64,000 nucleotides of DNA from Amycolatopsis benzoatilytica AK 16/65 (GCF_000383915.1 NZ_KB912942.1:7444388-7508387); one strand, 5' to 3'; positions 23,328 through 31,115 are shown, counted from the first letter of the stretch. Notes: generated by a model not told the origin, from the sequence alone. Made by a program: numbers and translations.

Positions 23328-24173
23328 ATGCGCGTTCTCGCCTTCCTAGACGGTTCACTGGCCGACCCCGATGCCGCTCACCTTCGGGTGGACGACCTCG
23401 GCCTGCTGCGCGGGGACGGGGTGTTCGAAACCATCCTCGTAGCGGCCGAAAAGCCGCGCGAATTGGGCCCGCACCTCGATCGGCTCGCCCGCTCCGCGGC
23501 GATGCTGGACCTGCCCGCACCCGATCTCGAAGGCTTCGACCGAGCCGCGCAAGCGGTCATCGAGGCGTGGCAAGGCGGGCCGGAAATCGCACTGAAACTC
23601 GTGTACACACGGGGTGTCGACGGCGATCCGGCAGGCAAGCCGACGGCGTTCGCGATGGGCTTGGAGATCGAGGAGAAGGTGCTGCGGGCCCGCGCCGAGG
23701 GCGTCTCCGTGGTGACTCTCGAACGCGGCATCGACACCGAGCTGTCGTCCCGCGCGCCGTGGCTTCTGCTCGGCGCGAAAACGGTTTCCTACGCGATCAA
23801 CATGGCCGCGCTGCGTGAGGCATCGCGACGCGGAGCACAAGATGTGATCTTCACCGCTACCGACGGATCGGTGCTCGAAGGACCGACCTCGACGGTGGTG
23901 CTGGCGAAGGACCGGACGCTGTACACGCCGCCGTCGACCATCGGAATCCTGCCGGGGACGACGCAGCACGCGCTGTTCCGCGGCGCGGAAAAGGCCGGGT
24001 GGACGGTGAAGGTGGAGCCGCTGTCGGTCGCCGACCTGCTGGCCGGCGAAGGGGTGTTCCTCGCGTCGTCGGTGCGGAAGGTGACCCGGGTGCACACTGT
24101 GGACGGGACGGTGCTTCCGGATTCGACCGCGCTGCAGGCGGAACTGCTGGCGGCTTACGAGAGCGAGTACTGA
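23328..24173 (+). CDS. pabC: Aminotransferase class IV, probable aminodeoxychorismate lyase
   Basis: The 281-residue PLP enzyme shows class IV motifs: DDLGLLRGDGVFETI at the N terminus, the PLP-binding Lys in LLGAKTVSYAINM, and LEGPTSTVV. Rv0812 of M. tuberculosis, in the same place, has been described as the PabC of folate synthesis, which converts 4-amino-4-deoxychorismate to para-aminobenzoate. Branched-chain or D-amino-acid aminotransferase is the alternative. GGGAG sits almost directly before the ATG, so ribosome binding is unusual. The divergent ygfZ is folate-dependent. Confidence 0.85.
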   Translation: MRVLAFLDGSLADPDAAHLRVDDLGLLRGDGVFETILVAAEKPRELGPHLDRLARSAAMLDLPAPDLEGFDRAAQAVIEAWQGGPEIALKLVYTRGVDGDPAGKPTAFAMGLEIEEKVLRARAEGVSVVTLERGIDTELSSRAPWLLLGAKTVSYAINMAALREASRRGAQDVIFTATDGSVLEGPTSTVVLAKDRTLYTPPSTIGILPGTTQHALFRGAEKAGWTVKVEPLSVADLLAGEGVFLASSVRKVTRVHTVDGTVLPDSTALQAELLAAYESEY

Positions 24174-24349
24174 TTCGCCTCGAGGTAGGCGATGTCGCGC
24201 AGGTAGAGCCGATCGTGGCCGGCCGCGAGGTGCTTCGCGAAGCCTTCGTGGCCGGCGGCGGCGCGGATGAACGCGGGGACGCGGGAGGCGTCGCCGACCC
24301 GGACGACCGTGTTCAGTCCGCCGGCGAATACCTGCCGATCTTCGGTCAT
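24155..24349 (-). CDS. Small uncharacterised protein of a ParB-like pair
   Basis: The 64-residue protein (MTEDRQVFAGGLN start) overlaps the preceding 137-residue gene by ATGA and overlaps the end of pabC on the other strand by 19 nt. The motif HEGFAKHLAAGHDRLYLRDIAYL looks like a folded single domain with the helix RVPAFIRAAA. No signal peptide, no catalytic motif recognised. Context is with the DGHHK gene. Function unknown. Confidence 0.6.
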   Translation of the reverse strand: MTEDRQVFAGGLNTVVRVGDASRVPAFIRAAAGHEGFAKHLAAGHDRLYLRDIAYLEANQYSLS

Positions 24350-24759
24350 CGGACCGGCTGTCCCGCCCGGATCACGACTGCGGACGGAGCGACGCCCTCC
24401 GCCCGGTACGCGCTGATCTTGTGGTGTCCGTCCAGCAGCAGCGGCCGCGCTCCGGAAAGCACCACCGCGACCGGCCGGTGCCCTGACCGGATCGCCGTCC
24501 GGTAGTACGCCACCCGCGCGTCGTCGTCGCCCGGCCAGGCGCGGAACGGGATCAGGCTGTCCGGTTCCAGTCGTTCCGGCCCGCTCAGCCGGTATTGCCC
24601 GTCGACGAGCAACGCCAGCAGCTCGCGGAGCGTCTCCGCCAGCGGACGGCGCACCTGTCCGGTCGCCAGCGCGATGCGCAGCGACTGCGGCAGTACCACC
24701 CGGCCCCCGGTGTTCAGCTCCAGGAAACCGGCGCCGCCGGTGATCGTTACCCGTTCCAC
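24346..24759 (-). CDS. ParB/sulfiredoxin-fold-like small protein with DGHHK motif
   Basis: The 137-residue protein contains AVVLSGARPLLLDGHHKISA with DGHHK at residues 110-114, the hallmark of the ParB/sulfiredoxin-like nucleotide-binding fold (DG.HR/K). The N-terminal 60 residues lack DNA-binding features. No C-terminal helix-turn-helix follows, so it is not a partition protein. It may be a phosphotransferase or hydrolase of the ParB-like superfamily. The start GTG has GAG 4 nt upstream and follows the end of the pxpC remnant by 2 nt. With the overlapping 64-residue gene it forms a two-gene unit. Confidence 0.6.
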   Translation of the reverse strand: MERVTITGGAGFLELNTGGRVVLPQSLRIALATGQVRRPLAETLRELLALLVDGQYRLSGPERLEPDSLIPFRAWPGDDDARVAYYRTAIRSGHRPVAVVLSGARPLLLDGHHKISAYRAEGVAPSAVVIRAGQPVR

Positions 24760-24761
24760 GC

Positions 24762-25022
24762 TCAGAAGGACGTGTGAAACCGCGCCCAGGTTCCAGGGCG
24801 TGCTCGACCGAGTGCAGCCAGCGATCCTCGGCGGACGCTTGCGATCACCGGATATCCGCCGGTAATCGAGCGGTCGGACCGGAAGACCAGCGGAAACCCG
24901 TTAGGCGGCACCTGCATCGCCTCGGTGAGCGCGCCCTCGCTCGGCAGCTCCGAACTGGACACAGTGGACACTCGGCGTAACGGTGGCCCGGAAAGGCGGA
25001 CCCCCACTCGTCTCCCGGAACC
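24762..25022 (-). pseudogene. C-terminal remnant of pxpC/KipA-type carboxyltransferase gene
   Basis: An 81-86 residue open frame has GVRLSGPPL, ELPSEGALTEAMQVPPNGFP and TGGYPVIASV, then PGTWARF. These match the C-terminal end of biotin-dependent carboxyltransferase/allophanate hydrolase subunit 2 (PxpC, KipA). A full family member is about 280-330 residues, so roughly the last quarter remains. It begins directly after the nitrobindin stop codon, in the same frame. Likely a deletion scar; expression as a small protein cannot be excluded because codon use remains biased. No pxpA or pxpB is nearby. Confidence 0.75.
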
Positions 25023-25634
25023 TCAGCCGACCACGCGGCGCAGTATCGCGGAGACGTGCGGCTGCATTTCCTGGCCCATCATCGCGCGTTCCTCGACATA
25101 CCCGAGGTCGCCGTTCACCAGGCCGTAGAGCCGCTGTGCGGCGGTGACGTCCTTGGCGGTCGCGGTGCGGATGACCGCGTCCGTGCCGAGCTCCCAGGAC
25201 GTCTGGTTGCGCGGCTTGCCGTAGAACAGCTCGACGATGCCAGAGCTGTGTGTGAGCAGCAGTTCCAGGGTGTCGTCCGCCTGCGGCCGCCAGAACCCGG
25301 TCTCCCGGGCGGCTGGGCGCAGCACGCTGCCGTCCTCGTTCAGCAGCCACGAGCGCGCCTCGTGGATGAGGAACGGGCGGCCGTCGTGGGCGACGGTGAG
25401 CTGCTGCGCGAACTTGATCGGCCCGTCGATCGTCGGGTAGTCGACCTCGCCCTCGCCGCGCCAGACGCCGACCATCGGAAGCAGCGCGAGGCATGCGTCG
25501 TTCAGGTCCGCGCCGAGCCGCAGGTTCGCCGTGTCGTTCGGGATCGGCAGGTCGTCCCACAACGGCAGGTTGCGGTCGCGCGTGCTCGCGGCGCGTTCCT
25601 CGGCGGCCGCGATCGCCTCGTCGCCACTCGTCAT
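25023..25634 (-). CDS. Nitrobindin-like heme protein (Rv0813c family)
   Basis: The 203-residue protein has the start of the ten-stranded barrel, LLPMVGVWRGEGEVDYPTI, with the GxWxGxG motif of nitrobindins, and a C-terminal His in EMQPHVSAILRR that fits the heme ligand. It is also related to the THAP4/FABP-like fold. Members isomerise peroxynitrite or bind nitric oxide. Position after the pabC-like gene and before the sulfur genes corresponds to mycobacterial Rv0813c. The ATG start follows the stop of the small membrane ORF by 5 nt. Confidence 0.9.
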   Translation of the reverse strand: MTSGDEAIAAAEERAASTRDRNLPLWDDLPIPNDTANLRLGADLNDACLALLPMVGVWRGEGEVDYPTIDGPIKFAQQLTVAHDGRPFLIHEARSWLLNEDGSVLRPAARETGFWRPQADDTLELLLTHSSGIVELFYGKPRNQTSWELGTDAVIRTATAKDVTAAQRLYGLVNGDLGYVEERAMMGQEMQPHVSAILRRVVG

Positions 25635-25639
25635 GCCGG

Positions 25640-25738
25640 TCAGCGCTGGTCGGCGTACAGCCGGTAGACGACGTAGACCGCGAACCACACGGTGGCGATG
25701 CCCGCGATGATCAACAGAGTCGTAAACAAGGTCTCCAC
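25640..25738 (-). CDS. 32-residue membrane protein, probably leaderless
   Basis: A GTG start with a TATTCT hexamer ending 8 nt before it (7-nt spacer) suggests a leaderless transcript. The translation starts VETLFTTLLIIAG, continues with IATVWFAVYVVYRLYA and ends with DQR. This is a single transmembrane helix with a short basic-acid tail. It is 5 nt upstream of nitrobindin and would be cotranscribed with it. The frame is too short for most ORF searches. Evidence is position, hydrophobicity and promoter spacing. Confidence 0.6.
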   Translation of the reverse strand: METLFTTLLIIAGIATVWFAVYVVYRLYADQR

Positions 25739-25745
25739 GGCGAGG

Positions 25746-25751
25746 AGAATA
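25746..25751 (-). promoter_or_regulatory. Probable -10 element for the small membrane ORF/nitrobindin
   Basis: TATTCT on the minus strand (TANNNT type) lies 7 nt before the GTG start, matching the spacing of leaderless actinobacterial promoters. Confidence 0.5.
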
Positions 25752-25850
25752 GTCCGTCCCGGCTCATCTGGCCCCACGCAGGGTCGCCGCGGTGAGAACG
25801 GTCACCACCAGCAGGGATCACCGTCGTGAAGCCAACCCCGCCCGAACGCA

Positions 25851-25898
25851 GCGAAGGGAACTTCGAGGGACTCGGCGGTCCCTCAAAGTTCCCTTCGC
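25851..25898. repeat. 48-nt palindrome (copy B of repeat family)
   Basis: Arms GCGAAGGGAACTTCGAGGGAC and its near complement have one mismatch in 21 bp and enclose TCGGCG. It shares GAAGGG and GAGGGA with copies A and C. It lies 11 nt after the sseC-like gene on its 3-prime side and may act as a terminator. Confidence 0.85.
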
Positions 25899-25908
25899 GG
25901 AATGTGGA

Positions 25909-26214
25909 TCAGGCGACCGAAATGGCCAGCTGGTGCAGGCCCGGTCCCTCCGCCTTGACATTCGCCTCGCCGTTGCCGGTGCGGTGCAGCGCGCGCACCG
26001 TCCAGGAACCGGCGGCCGCGTAGAACCGGAAGTCGCCGTCCGGGGAGGACACCACCTCGCCTGCGAAGTCGCCGCCGCCGTCGAGCAGCCGGACGAACGC
26101 GCCGCCGACCGGTCCGTCAGCGCCGGTGACCTTGCCCGCCAGCACGACCTGGCCCTTGGTGTCGAAGTCCGCCGGAGTCGCTTCCTGCGCCGGGGCGCTG
26201 CAGCCGTCTGCCAT
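25909..26214 (-). CDS. sseC: SseC-like DUF1416 protein of the sulfurtransferase operon
   Basis: The 101-residue protein is the same size as mycobacterial SseC (100 residues) and directly follows the sulfurtransferase with TAATG overlap. Sequence blocks are GKVTGADGPVGGAFVRLLDG, GDFAGEVVSSPDGDFRFY and GSWTVRALHR, resembling a transthyretin-like or DUF1416 fold. The MADGCSAPAQ start includes a Cys. Its role in sulfur transfer is inferred only from conserved linkage to cysA2. Confidence 0.88.
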   Translation of the reverse strand: MADGCSAPAQEATPADFDTKGQVVLAGKVTGADGPVGGAFVRLLDGGGDFAGEVVSSPDGDFRFYAAAGSWTVRALHRTGNGEANVKAEGPGLHQLAISVA

Positions 26215-27050
26215 TACTTCGCTCCCAACTCGACCGGCACGCCAACCAGCGAGCCGTATTCCGTCCACGAACCGTCGTAGTTCTTCACGTCGCTCTGCCC
26301 GAGCAGCTCGTGCAGGGCGAACCAGGCGATCGACGAACGCTCGCCGATGCGGCAGTAGGCGATGGTCGCCTTGCCCTCGTCGAAGCCGGCCTCGGTGTAG
26401 AGATCCTTGATCTCCTGCTCGGACTTGAAGGTGCCGTCCTCGTTGGCGACCTTCGCCCACGGCACGTTCAGCGCGCCCGGGATGTGCCCCGGCACCTGGG
26501 ACTGCTCCTGCGGCAGGTGCGCCGGGGCGAGCAGCTTGCCGGAGAACTCGTCCGGCGAACGCACGTCGATGTAGTTCTTCGCGCCGATCGACTGGACGAC
26601 CTCGTCGCGGAACGCGCGCAGCGACAGGTCCTGCTCCTTGGCCTGGTACTCGGTGGCCTCGCGCTTGACCTCGTCGGCGTTCAGCTCGCGGCCGTCGAGC
26701 TCCCACTTCTTGCGGCCGCCGTCGAGCAGCTGCACGTTCTCGTGGCCGTAAAGCTTGAAGTACCAGTACGCGTACGCGGCGAACCAGTTGTTGTTGCCGC
26801 CGTAGAGGATGACGCGGTCGTCGTTCGAGATCCCCTTCTCGGACAGGAGCTTCTCGAAGCCTTCCTTGTTGACGAAGTCGCGGCGGACTCCGTCCTGCAG
26901 GTCCTTGCGCCAGTCGAGCTTCACCGCGCCGCGGATGTGCCCGTTGTCGTAGGCGGTCGTGTCCTCGTCGACCTCGGCGAACACCACGCCGGGGGTGTCC
27001 AGGTTCTCCTCGGCCCACTGAGTGGTGACCAGGACGTCTTCTCGGCTCAT
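26214..27050 (-). CDS. cysA2: Thiosulfate sulfurtransferase (CysA2/SseA type)
   Basis: The 278-residue protein has two rhodanese domains; only the second contains the active Cys, at about residue 233 in AYCRIGERSSIAWF. The first contains VLYGGNNNWFAAYAYWYFKL. The CRIGER loop fits thiosulfate:cyanide sulfurtransferase. The mycobacterial counterpart CysA2 (277 residues) precedes SseC. It transfers sulfane sulfur, perhaps to thiocarboxylate systems. Start ATG (MSREDVLVTTQ). Downstream of a DUF4395 gene and a putative cysteine leader, it is part of a sulfur operon. Confidence 0.93.
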   Translation of the reverse strand: MSREDVLVTTQWAEENLDTPGVVFAEVDEDTTAYDNGHIRGAVKLDWRKDLQDGVRRDFVNKEGFEKLLSEKGISNDDRVILYGGNNNWFAAYAYWYFKLYGHENVQLLDGGRKKWELDGRELNADEVKREATEYQAKEQDLSLRAFRDEVVQSIGAKNYIDVRSPDEFSGKLLAPAHLPQEQSQVPGHIPGALNVPWAKVANEDGTFKSEQEIKDLYTEAGFDEGKATIAYCRIGERSSIAWFALHELLGQSDVKNYDGSWTEYGSLVGVPVELGAK

Positions 27051-27080
27051 GGGAAGCGAACTCTCTTTCTGGATTAGTGC

Positions 27081-27515
27081 TTACGAGGACACGCGTGCGG
27101 GACGGAAACGCTGGACGAGCAGGTACACCTGGCATCCGAGGCAGAAGTTGAAGGCCGCGTTGAGGAACGCGGCGAACAGCGCGAACGCGGTCGCGACGAT
27201 GCCGAGCGGCTCGACGCCGGCCACGAACCCGATCGTGCCGATCAGGGCGAACACGAAGCCGACCGTTTGCGCGAAGCGCAGCGGGGCCGCGTCCTCGCGT
27301 TCGGTCGTCGGCCCGAGCCGCGGTGCGACAGCCACGCGGTACAGCACCGAGTACGGAGACGGCTTGAGTCCGATGAAGGCACCGATCGCGAAGACCACGG
27401 TCTGTGCGGCGAGGAGCGGCCACCACTGCGTGACCAGCACGACGGCGAGCACCACCGTGGTCACGATCGCGGCGAACCTGGGGCCTCGAGGGTCTACGGC
27501 CGGTCCGGCGGACAT
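27081..27515 (-). CDS. DUF4395 membrane protein
   Basis: The 144-residue protein has three to four membrane segments (FAAIVTTVVLAVVLVTQWW, LLAAQTVVFAIGAFIGL, FVFALIGTIGFVAG). It ends with the DUF4395 block NFCLGCQVYLLVQRF, which has CxxC spacing in a hydrophobic setting. Members lie in sulfur operons near rhodanese and thioredoxin-like genes, as here. Role in sulfur or redox transport is inferred. It precedes the sulfurtransferase and follows the leader peptide ORF. Confidence 0.9.
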   Translation of the reverse strand: MSAGPAVDPRGPRFAAIVTTVVLAVVLVTQWWPLLAAQTVVFAIGAFIGLKPSPYSVLYRVAVAPRLGPTTEREDAAPLRFAQTVGFVFALIGTIGFVAGVEPLGIVATAFALFAAFLNAAFNFCLGCQVYLLVQRFRPARVSS

Positions 27516-27594
27516 GGTTCCTCCTGCTCGATCTTGCTGAGTGCGGGGGAGCGTGCGAACAGCACGCGACGAAGACAGGTGGGACGGGCGCGAT

Positions 27595-27693
27595 TCAGCG
27601 CCAGCTGGTGCCGGACTGACACAAGCTGCTGCGCACGCGGCAGAAGTCGACCGCGCGGCGCTGCGTCAGGAGGGTGATGGGCAGCTCGTCCAC
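27595..27693 (-). CDS. 32-residue cysteine-containing leader peptide (probable)
   Basis: A leaderless GTG start follows TACCCT by 7 nt. The translated peptide starts VDELPITLLTQRR and continues AVDFCRVRSSLCQ. This resembles the small leader ORFs with LTxRRxVDxCRxxxxLC found before sulfur-assimilation genes in actinomycetes, where cysteine availability controls downstream translation or termination. It precedes DUF4395, sulfurtransferase and sseC. The match is from memory of the motif. A termination structure was not clearly identified. Confidence 0.75.
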   Translation of the reverse strand: MDELPITLLTQRRAVDFCRVRSSLCQSGTSWR

Positions 27694-27700
27694 AATTTGG

Positions 27701-27706
27701 AGGGTA
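27701..27706 (-). promoter_or_regulatory. Probable -10 element for the leader peptide
   Basis: TACCCT (TANNNT) lies 7 nt before the GTG, the usual spacing for transcription starting at the first base of the start codon. A weak -35 TTCCGA precedes by 17 nt. Confidence 0.55.
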
Positions 27707-27796
27707 CCGAGGGTCGGGTGCGCTCGGAACCGTGTTCATTCCTTGGGACGAGGCCCGGGGAGTGGGATCGGCTGCGGTCTATCGGGGTGCCAGTAA

Positions 27797-27851
27797 GTCC
27801 GTGAAGGGCCCCTTGAGGGAATCAGATTCCCTCAAGGGGCCCTTCACGGAC
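27797..27851. repeat. 55-nt perfect palindrome (copy C of repeat family)
   Basis: Two 27-nt arms are exact complements around a central A. The arm starts GTCCGTGAAGGG and ends TTGAGGGAATC. Compared with copy A, five internal bases differ on each arm with matched changes on the other. It lies between the leader region and thiX. Confidence 0.93.
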
Positions 27852-27909
27852 TGCAGGAGGCTTTTCCCGGCTGTGCGAGCGGGGCGCGGCGGGACTGGCG
27901 GCGGCGCGG

Positions 27910-28353
27910 TCAGCTGGCGGCGGGCACCAGGTGCGGGCGGAGCGCTTCCAGCAGCTCGGGGCCCCTCGGCACGCCGCCCACGCGCAGCAGCTCCCGGCCT
28001 TCCGGGTCCAGCGCGAGCGTGGTCGGCGTGCTGAGCACCGACAATGCCTGCGCGACCTCGGGACGTTCGGTGACGTCCAGGTCGACGTGGTGCAGGCCGT
28101 CGGTCTTCTCCGCGAGCGAGGAAAGAATCGCCCGCGTGTGCCGGCACGGGGCGCAGAACGTGGTGGAGATCTGCACCAAGGTGACGGCGGATCGCGGATC
28201 AAGGGCAGCGGCGACCGGGGCGGGAAGTGCGCTGGCGGTACGGGTCGCGGCGGCCGGTTTGGCCGCGCGGATCTTGCCGTTGCGGGCGCGCAGCAGCAGA
28301 CCCGCGATCGCGGCGACGACGAGCGTCGCCAGCAGCACCCACATTCCGGTCAC
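27910..28353 (-). CDS. thiX: Membrane-anchored thioredoxin-like protein
   Basis: The 147-residue protein has an N-terminal membrane helix (WVLLATLVVAAIAGLLL) and a thioredoxin fold with active site Cys67-Ala-Pro-Cys70 in FCAPCRHT. The cis-Pro region is STPTTLALD. It corresponds to Rv0816c of M. tuberculosis. The periplasmic side orientation would make it an extracytoplasmic thiol oxidoreductase. GTG start with GGAGG 8 nt upstream; starts 4 nt after lmeA stop, so the two are coupled. Confidence 0.9.
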   Translation of the reverse strand: MTGMWVLLATLVVAAIAGLLLRARNGKIRAAKPAAATRTASALPAPVAAALDPRSAVTLVQISTTFCAPCRHTRAILSSLAEKTDGLHHVDLDVTERPEVAQALSVLSTPTTLALDPEGRELLRVGGVPRGPELLEALRPHLVPAAS

Positions 28354-28357
28354 CGGG

Positions 28358-29260
28358 TCAGCCTCCGTGCATCGTCGAAAGGTCGGAGAAGTTCACGTCG
28401 TGCGCTTCTCCCTTGATGGTCACCGATCCGCTGTCCACCCGGACCGCGGTCGGGGTGACCGACAGCGGCAGCCTGGACGTGCTGATCGATGCCTGGAAGT
28501 TCGGCAGCAGAGCTTTCTGCACGGCATCCGGAACGACCGTGGTGCTCTGGTCATTCCCGAACTGCAGCCGGTGCGGGGTGATCGTGATCGACTTGCCCTT
28601 CAATTCGATCAGCGCGAAGCAGAAGATCTCCACCTTCTGCCCGGCCACCTGGACGTCGCCGGAGATGCGCAGGCCGGCGGCCGGGCTGTCGGCCGGTTCG
28701 CCGGCCGAGTTGGTCGGCGTCGGATCCGGCTCTTTGCCCTGCTCGGTGTCGCCGTACTTCACGTACGCCTGGGTGGACTGCTCGATCTTCAGGTTCTTGA
28801 TCTTGTTCAGCGGCGCGACGCGGGCCAGATCGGCCGCCTTGATGGTGACCGCGCCGGTCAGCTTGCCGATCTTCACCGCCTTGGTGTTGCCGGACGTGAG
28901 GTCCGACAGCGGCGCGAGGACATCCTCCAGCTCGGCGCTCACTCGAACGTCGCGCAGTTCGTTGCCGACCGGCACGCCATCCGCGGAAACGGTGATGTGA
29001 CTGTAGTCACCCGAGAGTGCCTGGACGGTGAACGGGAAGCCGTGGATGTTGACCGACGGATCGTCGGCAAGATTGAGCTGGGCGCGGGCCTTCTGCGAGA
29101 TCATGTGCTCGGCGAACGCCGCCGCTCCGAAATCGGCACCGACCAGCAGAAGCACCAGCACTGTCAGCACGATGAGCCACCGCCGTACGCGCCTTCCGCG
29201 GCGTCCTTCGGCGGGGTGCGGGGCCGGTCGGTCGTCCCGGGTCACGGGCCTGCTCGCCAT
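28358..29260 (-). CDS. lmeA: DUF2993 lipomannan elongation-type protein (LmeA-like)
   Basis: The 300-residue protein has an N-terminal membrane anchor (RWLIVLTVLVLLLVGADFG) and the LmeA/DUF2993 domain: NIHGFPFTVQALSGDYSHI, GVPVGNELRDVRV and LKGKSITITPHRL. In mycobacteria LmeA supports lipomannan elongation by MptA in the periplasm. Whether this organism makes the same glycolipid is not shown. ATG chosen with CAGGAG 10 nt upstream; the upstream extension is Arg-rich. It lies divergently from glnR with 174 nt between starts. Confidence 0.9.
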   Translation of the reverse strand: MASRPVTRDDRPAPHPAEGRRGRRVRRWLIVLTVLVLLLVGADFGAAAFAEHMISQKARAQLNLADDPSVNIHGFPFTVQALSGDYSHITVSADGVPVGNELRDVRVSAELEDVLAPLSDLTSGNTKAVKIGKLTGAVTIKAADLARVAPLNKIKNLKIEQSTQAYVKYGDTEQGKEPDPTPTNSAGEPADSPAAGLRISGDVQVAGQKVEIFCFALIELKGKSITITPHRLQFGNDQSTTVVPDAVQKALLPNFQASISTSRLPLSVTPTAVRVDSGSVTIKGEAHDVNFSDLSTMHGG

Positions 29261-29434
29261 CGCGTCGATTCTCCTGTTCGGGTGGACTTCGTCGTGGGGC
29301 GGGTCACGCCGGAGCGATAAGCCCAGGTGTGATCGATCCAGCACGAGCTAGGTGCTCGCGTGTTCACCCGCTATTCTCACTTAGCACCGACCGACGCCAC
29401 GTTTGAGGCGACCAACCTGAAGGCGGTGCGGCTC

Positions 29435-30166
29435 ATGAGCCTGGACCTGCTGGTGCTCACGGCAGAAGCGGACGCTACCTCGGTACTGCCCGCGCTGGAC
29501 CTGCTGCCGCACACCGTACGCGTCCGCGAGCCAGAGGTGACCGCCCTCCTCGACGCGGGCCACCGGGACGTCATCCTGCTCGACGCGCGCAGCGACCTCG
29601 CGTCCGCGAAGAGCCTGTCCCGGCTGCTCAAGGGCACGGATGACGAAGCGGGCACTCCGGTCATCGCGGTCATCGGCGAAGGCGGCCTGGTGGCGGTCAA
29701 CGCGGAATGGCGCACGGACGACATCCTTCTTCCCACTGCCGGCCCGGCGGAGGTCGACGCCCGGCTGCGGCTCGCCACCACGCGCGACGGAGTTGGCACG
29801 CAGGTGGACGCTGAACTGCGCGTCGGCGATCTCGTTATCGACGAAGCCACCTACACCGCGAAGCTGCGCAAGCGCACGCTTGAGCTCACGTACAAGGAGT
29901 TCGAGCTCCTCAAGTACCTCGCGCAGCACGCCGGCCGCGTCTTCACGCGCGCGCAGCTGCTGCAGGAAGTGTGGGGTTACGACTTCTTCGGCGGCACGCG
30001 CACGGTCGACGTCCACGTACGGCGGCTTCGCGCGAAGCTCGGCCCGGAGCACGAGCAGATGATCGGCACGGTCCGGAACGTCGGCTACAAGTTCGAGCGG
30101 CCAGCCAAGGGCTCGAAGCCCGCGATCGCCGTTCCGTCCGATGCTTCGGAGCTCACCTCTCACTGA
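29435..30166 (+). CDS. glnR: Nitrogen regulator GlnR
   Basis: The 243-residue response regulator starts MSLDLLVLT, as in actinobacterial GlnR; an earlier start at 29360 is unlikely. The receiver domain has the expected Asp50 in DVILLD but atypical surrounding residues; GlnR is an orphan regulator that works without classical phosphorylation. The C-terminal winged helix contains [29 protein letters not shown] and [15 protein letters not shown]. It controls ammonium assimilation genes. Upstream AAGGCGG is near the start. mshD starts 22 nt after the stop, an arrangement shared with mycobacteria. Confidence 0.95.
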   Translation: MSLDLLVLTAEADATSVLPALDLLPHTVRVREPEVTALLDAGHRDVILLDARSDLASAKSLSRLLKGTDDEAGTPVIAVIGEGGLVAVNAEWRTDDILLPTAGPAEVDARLRLATTRDGVGTQVDAELRVGDLVIDEATYTAKLRKRTLELTYKEFELLKYLAQHAGRVFTRAQLLQEVWGYDFFGGTRTVDVHVRRLRAKLGPEHEQMIGTVRNVGYKFERPAKGSKPAIAVPSDASELTSH

Positions 30167-30188
30167 CTTTCGCCGGTAGGGTCGATTC

Positions 30189-31100
30189 GTGGCTATCGAC
30201 CTGAGCGGCTGGACTGCGACCCCGGACGACGCAGCAGTGCGCGCGGTACTGCTCGCTGCCAAAGCGGCGAACGGACGTCCGGAGGCCGACTCGACCGGTC
30301 CGCTGCCGCGCGAGTTCGACGGCGGGCTGCATCTCGTCGCGCGTCTCGACGGCGAGCCAGCCGGTTATGTCCACCTTGATGTCGAAGGCGATTCGCACGG
30401 CCACCAGGTCGCCGAACTGATCGTGCATCCGGCGTTCCGCCGCCGCGGGCTCGGTACCGCGCTCGCGCGGGCGCTGGCCGAACGTGCCGAGGACGGCTTC
30501 CGGGTGTGGGCGCACGGCGACCACCCGGGCGCGGCGGCGATCGCGGCGAGCCTCGGGTTCGCGCCGGTGCGGGAACTGCTGGTGTTGCACACGCCGGTCC
30601 GGAACTGGCCAGAGCCGGTCTTCCCCGCGGACGTCACGCTGCGGACGTTCACGCCGGGTCAGGACGAGCAGGCCGTGATCGAGGTGAACGCGCGCGCTTT
30701 CGACTGGCATCCCGAACAGGGCAGCCTCACGGTGGGCGAACTGCGCGAGACGGAATCAGCCGACTGGTTCGACCCGTCCGGGTTTTTCCTCGCGGAACGG
30801 GATGGCCAGGTCGTCGGCTTTCACTGGACCAAGGTGCACCAGGCGGTCGAGGGCGCGTTCGGGGGCGATCCGGCCGGCGAGGTCTACGTCGTGGGCGTCG
30901 ACCCGCGAGCGCAAGGCGGAGGGCTGGGCAAGGCGCTTACGACGGCGGGACTGCGGCACCTCGCCGACGCGGGGGTGCCGCAAGTGATCCTCTACGTGGA
31001 AAGCGACAACGGACCCGCCGTGACCGTTTACGAGAAGCTGGGCTTCACCCGGTACGACGCGGATGTCCAGTACGCGCGGCAGCGCGGCGAAGGCACCTGA
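30189..31100 (+). CDS. mshD: Mycothiol synthase
   Basis: The 303-residue protein has two GNAT domains: the first with HQVAELIVHPAFRRRGLGT, the second with VVGVDPRAQGGGLGKALT. MshD acetylates Cys-GlcN-Ins with acetyl-CoA in the last step of mycothiol synthesis. The length and GlnR neighbour match Rv0819. It has a GTG start. The organism therefore uses mycothiol as a low-molecular-weight thiol, consistent with actinobacteria. A bidirectional terminator follows at 31116-31155. Confidence 0.95.
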   Translation: MAIDLSGWTATPDDAAVRAVLLAAKAANGRPEADSTGPLPREFDGGLHLVARLDGEPAGYVHLDVEGDSHGHQVAELIVHPAFRRRGLGTALARALAERAEDGFRVWAHGDHPGAAAIAASLGFAPVRELLVLHTPVRNWPEPVFPADVTLRTFTPGQDEQAVIEVNARAFDWHPEQGSLTVGELRETESADWFDPSGFFLAERDGQVVGFHWTKVHQAVEGAFGGDPAGEVYVVGVDPRAQGGGLGKALTTAGLRHLADAGVPQVILYVESDNGPAVTVYEKLGFTRYDADVQYARQRGEGT

Positions 31101-31115
31101 GAGCGCTCATACGAC

